Shown: positions 7,432 through 14,388 of the stretch, one piece after another
Layout of the letters: every line of letters starts with the position of its first letter
How positions within the stretch are numbered: the stretch's first letter is position 1
Assembly (NCBI RefSeq): GCF_016785185.1
Contig: NZ_JAEKDY010000050.1
Source: Heyndrickxia sporothermodurans
GTDB lineage: Bacteria; Bacillota; Bacilli; Bacillales; Bacillaceae_C
Length of the DNA stretch: 24,263 nt
Direction: 5' to 3' (one strand)
Translations under genes and position numbers: made by a program
The notes under the pieces: model-generated
Seen by the model: only the letters and a program-made list of their open reading frames with translations
What the model was told of the DNA's origin: nothing
Databases searched by the model: none

Positions 7432-7836
7432 CTATGACGACCAAGTTCCCATTTGAATTCCGATCTTGGGCTGCATTCTCTCGCTATGACGACCAAATTC
7501 CCATTTGAATACTAATCTTGGGCTGCATTCTCCCGTTATGACGACCAAGTCCCTTTATGAATACTAATCTTGGGCTGCATTCTCTCGCTATGACGACCAA
7601 GTTCCCATTTGAATACTAATCTTGGGCTGCATTCTCCCGTTATGACGACCAAGTTCCCTTTTGAATTCTAATCTTGGGAGGCATTCTCTCGCTATGACGA
7701 CCAAGTCCCTTTTTGAATACTAATCTTGGGCTGCATTCTCCCGTTATGACGACCAAGTCCCATTTGAATTCCGATCTTGGGAGGCATTCTCTCGCTATGA
7801 CAACTAGTTCCCTTTGGTCATCGGATCTTGGGAAAT
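7432..7836. repeat. Tandem array of eight 52-bp units
   Basis: Copies start at 7432, 7484, 7536, 7588, 7640, 7692, 7744 and 7795; every step is 52 bases except the last (51), and the final copy is degenerate. A typical unit begins (C/T)TATGACGACCAAG, then TTCCCATTTGAATACTAAT, then CTTGGGCTGCATTCTC. CCAAG and CTTGG within a unit can pair; copy 2 (CCAAA) and copy 8 have lost this. From the second copy on, units alternate between CTCGCTATG and CCCGTTATG junctions, giving a 104-base higher-order repeat. Since 52 is not a multiple of three, the array does not encode a repeated peptide. There are no CRISPR-like unique spacers. The rest of the 7232-8052 gap holds AT-rich flanks with no convincing gene and the hairpin at 7863. 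Confidence 0.95.
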
Positions 7837-7862
7837 AGTCAAAGCGGCTAATTATTTCAATA

Positions 7863-7900
7863 AAACACCACCAGACATCTAAATTGATCTAGTGGTGTTT
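7863..7900. terminator. Strong hairpin between yajQ and the 52-bp array
   Basis: AAACACCAC (7863-7871) pairs with GTGGTGTTT (7892-7900). After one mismatch, AGA pairs with TCT around a 12-base loop. Runs of A and T flank both sides. It lies about 150 bases beyond the yajQ stop on the minus strand and probably ends that transcript before the repeat array. Confidence 0.7.
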
Positions 7901-8052
7901 ACTATTATTATATTTGTTCCTAAAATGTAATTTTTCACTTATATCCGGAACGGAGTCTTAAACCATCAGGAATTGTGTCCACATTTGGTATGTTTTTTAA
8001 TGTTATCTTCCCACGTTCCGAACCCGTTAGTTGAATTACCCATTCTTTTATC

Positions 8053-8544
8053 TCATCTATAATTTACAAATTGAACATCAATCGGAAAGTCTGCTTCACG
8101 GATAGCTGCAATTATTTTTTGTAGATCGTCTCGGCTTTTTCCGGTTACACGAATTTGATCATCTTGAATTTGGCTTTTTACTTTTACGCCGCTATCTTTA
8201 ATGATGGCGTTAATCTTTTTTGCGTTATCCTTATCAATGCCTTGAATAAGTTTCGCACGTTGGCGTACAGTACCTCCTGAAGCCTTTTCTATTTTGCTAT
8301 AGTCAAGATTTTTAACGGGTACGCCTCGCTTAATTAATTTACTAAAGAGAACATCCTTTAATTGATTCATTTTAAATTCATCATCTGAAACGAGCACCAA
8401 TTCCTCTTTATCCAGACTGATTTCACTTTTGCTGCCTTTAAAATCATAACGAGTTTGAATTTCCTTCGTTGCCAAATTAATTGCATTGGTCACTTCAGAG
8501 AAATCAACATTTGATACAATATCAAACGAACTATCTTTTGCCAT
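8053..8544 (-). CDS. yajQ: YajQ family nucleotide-binding protein (B. subtilis YitK)
   Basis: A 163-residue protein of the YajQ family. Members bind nucleotides or RNA, and a Xanthomonas member binds cyclic di-GMP and acts with a transcription factor. The fold is two ferredoxin-like halves. The start MAKDSSFDIVSNVDFSEV and the block TRYDFKGSKSEI (about residues 31-42) are strongly conserved, as is GGTVRQRAKLIQGIDKDNAKKI. Length and the ending (VQFVNYR) are normal. A GGGAGG site precedes the ATG. In B. subtilis the orthologue yitK lies in the same general neighbourhood. Its role in Bacillus is not settled. Confidence 0.95.
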   Translation of the reverse strand: MAKDSSFDIVSNVDFSEVTNAINLATKEIQTRYDFKGSKSEISLDKEELVLVSDDEFKMNQLKDVLFSKLIKRGVPVKNLDYSKIEKASGGTVRQRAKLIQGIDKDNAKKINAIIKDSGVKVKSQIQDDQIRVTGKSRDDLQKIIAAIREADFPIDVQFVNYR

Positions 8545-8611
8545 GAATATCCTCCCAATTACGTAAAGTTTAATTAGAAAATATCAAATTATAAGTGGAA
8601 AGTCCAACCAT

Positions 8612-9247
8612 TCATTTGTTCGCCAGTAATTTCACTCTAAAGAAATACGCTTGGTCATATTTTTTTACTTTTTTCTCTATTTCAGCGTTTGAGTTATAGT
8701 GAGAAATATCTTGTGCTTCTATTCTTCCATCCTTCGATTCGATGATCATTCCGACTGTTATTGGTTTCCCTACTTGTAATTGTTTGCTTTCCTGTATAGC
8801 GACCGATAACTCGCCACTATTTTGATTAGAAACAGGTACTTCAAAGTCCATTTTTGTATATCCGCTCTCATCAATTACAGAGATAAAAAAGTCCTCTGAT
8901 TTTTTATTTTCATCCGGTTTTGATTCTTTATAAAAGATAATTTTATATTTCTTATTTTCATCTTTTTTTCTCCATTCGGTACCAGTTTCACTACCTTTAG
9001 TTAAGGTTTCGATCTTTTTTCCTTTTTCATAATGATCGACCCAATATTCCAAGTACGACGATTTCTCGGTTAATTGAACATCAAATATAAATTGTTTTTC
9101 AATGCCAACTGCCTCTAGCAAGCCTGCTTCTGATTTTGTTAATTTTGCAGGTTTTATTGTGTTTTTCTTTGCGGTTTCTCCTTGATTTGAACAACTTGCT
9201 ATTAAGCATAAACAAATAATTAATAATATGTTTTTTCCTTTTTTCAT
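8612..9247 (-). CDS. Lipoprotein of unknown function
   Basis: A 211-residue predicted lipoprotein. Residues 1-18 are a lipoprotein signal (MKKGKNILLIICLCLIASC) with lipobox I-A-S-C and Cys19 as the lipidated residue. The mature part is hydrophilic, rich in Lys and Glu, with several predicted beta strands (YLEYWVDHYEKGKKIETL, FFISVIDESGYTKMDFEV) and no known catalytic motif. A GGGGG run four bases before the ATG is a workable binding site. It is transcribed in the same direction as yajQ, 67 bases upstream of it. I do not recognise the family. It should sit on the outer face of the cytoplasmic membrane. Confidence 0.8.
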   Translation of the reverse strand: MKKGKNILLIICLCLIASCSNQGETAKKNTIKPAKLTKSEAGLLEAVGIEKQFIFDVQLTEKSSYLEYWVDHYEKGKKIETLTKGSETGTEWRKKDENKKYKIIFYKESKPDENKKSEDFFISVIDESGYTKMDFEVPVSNQNSGELSVAIQESKQLQVGKPITVGMIIESKDGRIEAQDISHYNSNAEIEKKVKKYDQAYFFRVKLLANK

Positions 9248-9310
9248 GTTTCCCCCATAGTTAAATATTTATATGTATAATTATATTACGATTGGTAGGC
9301 ATTGGCAAAA

Positions 9311-9343
9311 GAAAAAACAAGGCGAGATATGCCTTGTTTTTTC
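9311..9343. terminator. Terminator with a perfect 13-bp stem
   Basis: GAAAAAACAAGGC (9311-9323) and GCCTTGTTTTTTC (9331-9343) are perfect inverted copies around a seven-base loop, with A and T runs in the stem itself. It directly follows the stop codon of the small gene at 9343-9474 and lies upstream of the lipoprotein gene. Confidence 0.88.
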
Positions 9344-9474
9344 TATAAATGGTCTGTTTTTTTCGAGTACTGATTTTTCCCTGCTTGGCGATTTTTTTCT
9401 CTTTGCATGTTTTTTTCATGCCTTAGTGCATTATTGTCTTTTGCTTTTTTATCATTATCAGATGTATGTGGCAT
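9343..9474 (-). CDS. Small DUF3941-like protein
   Basis: A 43-residue, very polar protein: MPHTSDNDKKAKDNNALRHE, then KNMQREKNRQAGKNQYSKKT and DHL. It matches my memory of the DUF3941 family, small Bacillus proteins of unknown role. An AAGGAGA site (complement of about 9484-9490) lies ten bases before the ATG at 9474; an upstream in-frame ATG at 9483 is only one base from that site and is less likely. A perfect-stem terminator begins right at the stop, so this forms a tidy single-gene unit. The plus-strand frame over the same bases is Phe-rich and looks like a shadow. The protein has no hydrophobic segment. Confidence 0.75.
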   Translation of the reverse strand: MPHTSDNDKKAKDNNALRHEKNMQREKNRQAGKNQYSKKTDHL

Positions 9475-9530
9475 TAGTGTCATTCTCCTTTCAAAGTATA
9501 GCTTTTCCTTTTGAAAGAAGAATATGAACG

Positions 9531-10388
9531 CTATTTTTTTGCGTTTAAGAAGAAGAGAGCAAGTGTCCCTGGTCCCGCGTGGGAACCGACCGCAGCACCG
9601 ATAATATTAATATAAAAATCTTTTGTACCAAAGCGTTCTTGAATCAATGATTTTAATTCAAGTGCCGATTGCTCATCGTCACCATGGCTAATTCCAATTA
9701 GTTGATTTTCTAAATCAACGCCTCTTTCTTCCATCACATCAAGCATTCTTTTAAGAAGTTTTTTCTTTCCGCGATGTTTTTCAATTGGTATAAGTTTCCC
9801 GTCTTCCACATGAAGAAGGGGTTTAATATTTAATAGCCCGCCGAGGAATGCTGATGCTTTCGAAAGACGACCGCCTTTAGCTAGGAAGTCAAGATCATCA
9901 ACTGTAAATAAGTGCTCCATATGCTGAGATCGGAACTGGATATCCTCGATAATTTCTTCTTTAGATGCTCCGGACTTTACTAAATCAGCAGCAGCTTTCA
10001 CAACAAGACCAAATCCGACGGAAGCGCATTTCGTATCGATGATTGTTAAATCTAATTCGGGATATTCTTCTTTTACCTGTTCCTGAACCATTACGGCCGT
10101 TTGGTATGTTCCTGATAATGCGGATGAAAAAGCTATATAAATTCCTGATTCATTTGATTTTGCCAGTTCAGTAAATAATTTATGAAAATCCTCCGGAGTT
10201 GGCTGAGATGTTTTTGGCATTTTACCTGCTTTAATTTCTTGAAATACTTGTGTAGGATCAATTGTTTTCAAATCTTCATATTCTGTGCCATCTATGTATA
10301 CGCGTAGAGGAATTAAAGCAACTTGGTTTTCTTCAAAAAAGGATAGTGGCATATCGCTTGCACTATCAGCAAATAGTTTTACAGTCAT
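9531..10388 (-). CDS. yitS: DegV family fatty-acid-binding protein (YitS)
   Basis: A protein of about 285 residues of the DegV family. These proteins bind a long-chain fatty acid and, in several Firmicutes (FakB), present it to a kinase that phosphorylates the acyl group for lipid synthesis. Family marks include FADSASDMPLSFF at the start, TSQPTPEDFHKLF, the ligand-loop IAFSSALSGTYQTA, DDLDFLAKGGRLSKA and the ending GSHAGPGTLALFF. The frame extends to 10397, but AAGGGGTG lies eight bases before the ATG at 10388, which is preferred. It is divergent from yitT, as in the B. subtilis yitS-yitT region. The exact fatty acid preference is not visible. Confidence 0.92.
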   Translation of the reverse strand: MTVKLFADSASDMPLSFFEENQVALIPLRVYIDGTEYEDLKTIDPTQVFQEIKAGKMPKTSQPTPEDFHKLFTELAKSNESGIYIAFSSALSGTYQTAVMVQEQVKEEYPELDLTIIDTKCASVGFGLVVKAAADLVKSGASKEEIIEDIQFRSQHMEHLFTVDDLDFLAKGGRLSKASAFLGGLLNIKPLLHVEDGKLIPIEKHRGKKKLLKRMLDVMEERGVDLENQLIGISHGDDEQSALELKSLIQERFGTKDFYINIIGAAVGSHAGPGTLALFFLNAKK

Positions 10389-10511
10389 TTGTTTCACCCC
10401 TTAATGAAAAGATAATTTCACATTCAGTTTACCATTTTCGGGGAAAATCACAATCATTTCAGTATGAACTTTAGAGAATTGGGTAAATCAATAATGAGAA
10501 GGAGGCCGCTT

Positions 10512-11402
10512 ATGAAAATCGATTCGCTTTCGGAGCATATTAAAAAACTTGTTATCGTATTTATTGGGGCTATTTTAAATGCCTTTGCAATGAATTATTT
10601 TTTAAAACCAGCGAATGTTTATGCAAGTGGATTTACAGGAATTGCTCAATTATTATCGAAAATTATCACTCAATTTACTCCATTAAACGTATCAACTGGA
10701 TTACTATTGTTCCTATTAAATATTCCAGTCGCTATTTTAGGGTGGAGAAAGATCGGTAAAATGTTTACATTATACAGTTTTATATCAGTTATATTTATGT
10801 CTCTCTTTCTCGAAATCATCCCAATTCAGAAATCATCTAACGATATCTTGCTTTATTCCATTTTTGGAGGAGTCATTTCCGCTGCCGGTGTCGGAATTAC
10901 TTTAAAGTTCGGTGCATCTACCGGTGGGCTTGATATTATTGCAATGGTTTTATCACGAATGAAGGATAAACCGGTCGGAAATTACTTTTTTATCCTCAAT
11001 GCAGGAATTATCATAACAGCAGGTGCTGTTTATGGATGGGATAAAGCATTGTATACGCTTTTATCATTATATGCATCAACGAGGGTAATTGATGCCATCC
11101 ATACACGATTCCAGAAGCTTACTGCTATGATTGTTACGAAAAAATCGGACGAACTGAAAAAAGCCATACATGGAAAATTGGTTCGAGGAATTACGATGAT
11201 TCCAGTAAAAGGGGCATTCTCAAATGAAGAACGGCAAATGCTGATGATTGTTATTACGAGATATGAGCTGTATGATTTAGAACACATTATCAAAGACGTT
11301 GACCCACAAGCCTTTTACAAATATTGTTCAAACAACTGCAATTTTTGGTTTCTTTCGAAAGGATTAAGAAGTAAACTATGGAGGAAGGAAAGTTACAATT
11401 GA
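10512..11402 (+). CDS. yitT: YitT family membrane protein
   Basis: A protein of about 296 residues with five to six membrane segments in the first 200 residues (DUF161 / YitT_membrane) and a cytosolic DUF2179 domain at the end (ITMIPVKGAFSNEERQMLMI to DVDPQAFYKY). Function is not established; the family is very common in Firmicutes, often in several copies. The frame is open back to 10464, but AGAAGGAGG ends six bases before the ATG at 10512, so that start is chosen. Conserved stretches such as FLKPANVYASGFTGIAQLL and GASTGGLDIIA are present. Its stop codon TGA overlaps the TTG start of the next gene (TTGA), so the two are probably translationally coupled. Confidence 0.92.
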   Translation: MKIDSLSEHIKKLVIVFIGAILNAFAMNYFLKPANVYASGFTGIAQLLSKIITQFTPLNVSTGLLLFLLNIPVAILGWRKIGKMFTLYSFISVIFMSLFLEIIPIQKSSNDILLYSIFGGVISAAGVGITLKFGASTGGLDIIAMVLSRMKDKPVGNYFFILNAGIIITAGAVYGWDKALYTLLSLYASTRVIDAIHTRFQKLTAMIVTKKSDELKKAIHGKLVRGITMIPVKGAFSNEERQMLMIVITRYELYDLEHIIKDVDPQAFYKYCSNNCNFWFLSKGLRSKLWRKESYN

Positions 11403-12091
11403 AAAAATTAATTGTGTTTTTCTCAATACTTATTACCTGCTTGATACCTTTACAAGCAAAGGCTGAAAGGGATGGTTTAATGATATCGTGGAATGTCCAT
11501 CTAACACCTAAGCCGAATCAACTAGACATTGAATTTATAGTAAGCAACAATGGGGATAGTGATGTCACATTGGAGTTTCCAACTAGTCAGTATTATGATT
11601 ATTCTATTTATGATGCTAGTAATAAAGAGGTTTTTCGATTTAGTAAAGGACGGTATTTTTTGCAAGCGTTTCAATATGTCAACATCCCAAAAGGAACGAA
11701 AAAAGTTTGGAAAAGCAGCTGGGATTATACAGCACAAGGTAAAAAGCTGGAAGATGGACTGTATATGTTAAAAGCAACTTTACTTCCAACCAAAATTAAT
11801 GGTGAACGTCCGACGAAAAAATTTGTGGCGACTTCGGAATTTTCAATCCCATTATTTAAAGATTTTACTATTGAAAAATTGGAAAATGGTGTACTCGTAA
11901 CAGGAAAGACATTTCATCCATTGACAGGATATTCATACTCCGTTGATGATGGTCATAACGAATTAATAAAGAAAACATCTTTAAATACAAAGAACGGGGA
12001 ATTTTCTTTGGAGCTTCCTCTTCAAAGTAATTCGTATATTCTTACCATTTATAATGAAGAGGGAAATCCGGTTTATGTTGGAAGTTTTTAA
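11399..12091 (+). CDS. ipi: Secreted BsuPI-domain protein (proteinase-inhibitor related, Ipi-like)
   Basis: A 230-residue protein. The first 22 residues are a signal peptide (MKKLIVFFSILITCLIPLQA, then KA), so the product is exported. The next part, about residues 28-155, matches the BsuPI domain known from the B. subtilis intracellular proteinase inhibitor Ipi (LDIEFIVSNNGDSDVTLEFP, YDYSIYDASNKEVFRFS, KKVWKSSWDYTAQGKKLEDG). About 75 further residues look like another small beta domain (VTGKTFHPLTGYSYSV). B. subtilis Ipi is only about 119 residues and cytosolic, so this is longer and exported. The start is TTG 11399, following a GGAGGAAGG run inside yitT; the upstream ATG at 11378 overlaps that site. 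Position after yitT is as in B. subtilis. Inhibitor activity is inferred. Confidence 0.82.
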   Translation: MKKLIVFFSILITCLIPLQAKAERDGLMISWNVHLTPKPNQLDIEFIVSNNGDSDVTLEFPTSQYYDYSIYDASNKEVFRFSKGRYFLQAFQYVNIPKGTKKVWKSSWDYTAQGKKLEDGLYMLKATLLPTKINGERPTKKFVATSEFSIPLFKDFTIEKLENGVLVTGKTFHPLTGYSYSVDDGHNELIKKTSLNTKNGEFSLELPLQSNSYILTIYNEEGNPVYVGSF

Positions 12092-12095
12092 GTAA

Positions 12096-12122
12096 AAATA
12101 GCTGCCATGAAGGCAGCTATTT
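12096..12122. terminator. Bidirectional terminator between ipi and yizC
   Basis: AAATAGCTGCC (12096-12106) pairs perfectly with GGCAGCTATTT (12112-12122) around a five-base loop. It lies between two convergent genes and overlaps the last codons of the minus-strand gene. Confidence 0.88.
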
Positions 12123-12302
12123 CAATTGATTTAATTCATTTTGAAGCTCTTGTAATTGTTGTTGTTCAGCAAAAGTAGAATTTGCACGAGCGGATGATAA
12201 AGCGTTTTTAGCTTTCGCAATCATCTCATGCTGACCGCTGCCGGTAGCATCCTTCGCTAGTTCTACCATTTGTCTCGCTTGTTGAAACAATCTATTCGCC
12301 AT
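12117..12302 (-). CDS. yizC: DUF3813 small protein (YizC-like)
   Basis: A 61-residue, mainly helical protein matching the DUF3813 family: MANRLFQQARQMVELAKDAT, then AKNALSSARANSTFAEQQQL, ending in LQELQNELNQLK, which could form a coiled coil. There are no membrane segments. The ATG overlaps the TAA of the preceding small gene by one base (TAATG), with AGGAGG inside that gene, so the pair is translationally coupled. As I recall, B. subtilis has a gene of this type, yizC, between ipi and yitU, as here. Function unknown. Confidence 0.85.
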   Translation of the reverse strand: MANRLFQQARQMVELAKDATGSGQHEMIAKAKNALSSARANSTFAEQQQLQELQNELNQLK

Positions 12303-12457
12303 TATTCTATTCCTCCTAATGAGGATTCTTTCATATATTCAACCTGACGTTCTTCGGCTTCAGCTAACGTAGAGCGATATGGAAAGCGCTCAGCGTGTTT
12401 AGATACCGCGTCTTTTCCTTGTTGAACAAAGCGTTTAGACTTGTTTCTTTTACCCAA
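12302..12457 (-). CDS. 51-residue basic protein overlapping yizC
   Basis: A short frame starting at TTG 12457 and ending in a TAA that shares its last base with the yizC ATG. The peptide begins MGKRNKSKRFVQQGKDAVSK and continues with HAERFPYRSTLAEAEERQVE; it is strongly basic at the start and acidic later. The ribosome binding site AAGGCGGTG (one mismatch from ideal) ends five bases before the TTG. The tight overlap, the good site and coherent composition make it a likely gene. I cannot place it in a named family with confidence. It forms a two-gene operon with yizC. Confidence 0.78.
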   Translation of the reverse strand: MGKRNKSKRFVQQGKDAVSKHAERFPYRSTLAEAEERQVEYMKESSLGGIE

Positions 12458-12483
12458 ACGAAACACCGCCTTTTAAATTTTCT

Positions 12484-12514
12484 TTAATGAACGGAAAGTG
12501 GCCCCGTTCGTTAA
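12484..12514. other. Hairpin in the leader of the yizC gene pair
   Basis: TTAATGAACGG (12484-12494) faces CCGTTCGTTAA (12504-12514), an 11-position stem with one T/G pairing and a nine-base loop. On the minus strand it lies about 27 bases before the TTG start at 12457, close to the ribosome binding site. There is no T-run on the minus strand, so it is more likely a leader structure or operator than a terminator for these genes. Confidence 0.4.
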
Positions 12515-12586
12515 TTAGTATGAAACACTTTAAATGAATTACAACGAGAAAAAAATGGGATTTCAAATTTTTTATAATGTTGTACA

Positions 12587-12657
12587 GCTATAGCACCTAG
12601 CCCCTCGAGATCGAAGAATATTTGCTTGTCAGGCTGATCAAGGCGCTTTCGCTTTTC
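12587..12657 (-). repeat. Dispersed Bacillaceae repeat element, copy 1
   Basis: Read on the minus strand, the element begins directly after the yitU stop codon as GAAAAGCGAAAGCGCCTTGA, then TCAGCCTGACAAGC and a longer tail ending near GGTGCTATAGC. The first 24 or so bases match the element at 14389, apart from a few changes. I recall this type of sequence (AAAAGCGnAAGCGCCTTG) as a common non-coding dispersed repeat in Bacillaceae genomes. GCG-AAAG-CGC can form a small hairpin. The outer end at 12587 is approximate. Placement right behind a stop codon suggests it may act as a 3' structure. Confidence 0.7.
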
Positions 12658-13470
12658 TTATTTTAGCTTAAAAAAGTCCTCCAAAAAGACAGAAACCCCG
12701 TCATCCATATTGGAAAAAGTGACTTCGTTTGCAATGTCTTTTAAATGTTTAATGCCATTTCCCATTGCTACCCCAATGCCGGCGTATTCAATCATTTCTA
12801 AATCATTATCCTCATCACCGAAAGCAATGATATTCTTCTGTTCAATATTATAATGCTTAGCCACACGTTGAATACCGACCGCTTTATTCAATCCTGATTT
12901 GACAATTTCAATAATATGCCATGGCGCTCCCCAACGACGGTGATCAATAACCTCGGCATGAACCTCACTTAAATGTTCACGAATATAAGGGACATCTTTT
13001 TCTTCTGCATGAATTAACATTGATGTTGGGTTATCGGTCAAAAACTCGCCAAGATTACCAGTAGTAATTTTCGGATTCCCCATATTAAATACATCGAGAA
13101 GTTTTTCATCATGATAATGGAGATAAACATTATCCAAAACTTCAGCGACAATATTATGTATACGATATTGATTACATGATTCAACTATTTCCTTTGCTGT
13201 ATTTAATGACATTGGGCTATGATACAAACCCCAGTTTGCATCCTTTGGATGATGAACGAAAGCACCATTAAAGTTTACAATAGGTGTATTTAATCCTAAT
13301 TCATGATAATATTTAACACTAGAACGGAAAGGTCTTCCTGTTGATATCATCACGATATGCCCTTCCTGTTGAAGTTTTTTTATTGTTTTTAACGTTCTTT
13401 CAGAAATTATTTTATCATCAGTTAAAAGAGTTCCATCCAAATCTAATGCGATTAAATATTGATTGGTCAT
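12658..13470 (-). CDS. yitU: Cof-type HAD phosphatase (YitU)
   Basis: A 270-residue haloacid dehalogenase phosphatase of the Cof/IIB class, the same length as I recall for B. subtilis YitU. Motif I is ALDLDGTLLTDD (about residues 7-18, with nucleophile Asp and general acid Asp), motif II is MISTGRP, and motif IV is GDEDNDLEM near residue 217; the cap domain lies between. YitU is one of several broad phosphatases reported to dephosphorylate the pyrimidine intermediate of riboflavin synthesis. The frame extends to 13536, but AAAGGAGA precedes the ATG at 13470, giving MTNQYLIALDLDGTLL. It sits between yizC and yitV as in B. subtilis and is divergent from yitV. The exact substrate is inferred from the relative. 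Confidence 0.92.
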   Translation of the reverse strand: MTNQYLIALDLDGTLLTDDKIISERTLKTIKKLQQEGHIVMISTGRPFRSSVKYYHELGLNTPIVNFNGAFVHHPKDANWGLYHSPMSLNTAKEIVESCNQYRIHNIVAEVLDNVYLHYHDEKLLDVFNMGNPKITTGNLGEFLTDNPTSMLIHAEEKDVPYIREHLSEVHAEVIDHRRWGAPWHIIEIVKSGLNKAVGIQRVAKHYNIEQKNIIAFGDEDNDLEMIEYAGIGVAMGNGIKHLKDIANEVTFSNMDDGVSVFLEDFFKLK

Positions 13471-13574
13471 AATTGTCTCCTTTATTATGTAATATTGAAA
13501 AATTAACTGTTTACTACAATATACTAAATTATCCAATCAATTAGAAGGATAACATCCTAGAAGGAGAGAGAAAA

Positions 13575-14345
13575 GTGATAATAGTAGATCATCCGGTAAT
13601 TGATTCAGTTCCCGTCTTACACGTAGTGAAAGAGGAGTTAAAAGAAAGAAAACTTCCGTTTATCATTTTTGTACATGGATTTGAATCAGCTAAAGAACAT
13701 AATTTACATTATGCCTATCTATTAGCGGAAAAAGGATTTCGAGTGGTTTTACCTGAAAGTTTATATCATGGTGAAAGGTCTGCAGAACTTAATCAGCATG
13801 ACTTAATGTTTCGTTTCTGGGAAGTGATCATTCAGACAATTCATGAACTAAATATACTGAAAAATCATTATGTACATATTGGACTTGCAGACGAAGATAA
13901 AATCGGTGTAGTCGGTACCTCAATGGGTGGAATTGTCACATTGGGTGCATTAACACAGTACGACTGGATAAAAGCTGCAGTAAGCTTAATGGGAAGTCCT
14001 TATTATGTGGAATTTGCGAAAGGACAAGTTAGACATTTTCAGGAATTGGATGTACATATTCCATTTACAGAAGATGAGCTTAATGAACAATATGAAGCAT
14101 TAATTCCCTACGATTTAAGTAAACATATAGAAAAGCTGCAAAATCGTCCCTTAATGTTTTGGCATGGTAAAAAAGATCAAACAGTTCCATATAATCCAAC
14201 TTTTCATTTTTACAATAAAATTAAAGAAAGATACAACGAGCACCCGGAAAAACTGCTATTTCTAGCGGATGAAAAATCAGGACATAAAGTTTCCCGTGAA
14301 GGCTTGCTCAAAACGGTTGAATGGTTTGATACTTGGTTGTCTTAG
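13575..14345 (+). CDS. yitV: Alpha/beta hydrolase, esterase-like (YitV)
   Basis: A 256-residue cytosolic alpha/beta hydrolase. The oxyanion loop FVHGFES lies at about residues 32-38, the nucleophile elbow GTSMGG has Ser at about 116, and the acid and base of the triad are probably the Asp in HGKKDQTVPY (about 205) and the His in SGHKVS (about 236). So the triad is complete. B. subtilis YitV is the neighbour of YitU and is annotated as a putative esterase of the prolyl oligopeptidase-like group. Translation starts at GTG 13575, eight bases after GGAG. The natural ester is unknown. Confidence 0.9.
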   Translation: MIIVDHPVIDSVPVLHVVKEELKERKLPFIIFVHGFESAKEHNLHYAYLLAEKGFRVVLPESLYHGERSAELNQHDLMFRFWEVIIQTIHELNILKNHYVHIGLADEDKIGVVGTSMGGIVTLGALTQYDWIKAAVSLMGSPYYVEFAKGQVRHFQELDVHIPFTEDELNEQYEALIPYDLSKHIEKLQNRPLMFWHGKKDQTVPYNPTFHFYNKIKERYNEHPEKLLFLADEKSGHKVSREGLLKTVEWFDTWLS

Positions 14346-14374
14346 GTCTGTTGTTTTAACTATTTAGATTTTTT

Positions 14375-14383
14375 TGTTATGAT
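14375..14383 (+). promoter_or_regulatory. Candidate extended -10 promoter of yitW
   Basis: TGTTATGAT fits the extended -10 form TG-n-TATnAT (TG at 14375-14376, TATGAT at 14378-14383). A poor -35 (TTTAAC, 14355-14360) lies 17 bases upstream. Initiation would fall about 14389-14391, at the first bases of the dispersed repeat copy. It lies after the yitV stop, so it would give yitW its own transcript. Confidence 0.45.
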
Positions 14384-14388
14384 ATTAG

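Noticed and set aside
7432..7836. CRISPR array.
   Set aside because: Units are continuous 52-base repeats with no unique spacers between short conserved repeats, and no cas genes are nearby.
7432..7836. Coding repeat (repetitive surface protein).
   Set aside because: The 52-base period shifts the frame at each copy, and no long open frame crosses the array on either strand.
9273..9527. Plus-strand frame of 84 residues, rich in Phe and Leu.
   Set aside because: It is the complement of a convincing small minus-strand gene (9343-9474) and its terminator; it lacks a ribosome binding site and its composition is that of an antisense frame.
11522..11771. Frames on both strands inside ipi.
   Set aside because: The BsuPI-domain frame explains the region; these alternatives lack start signals.
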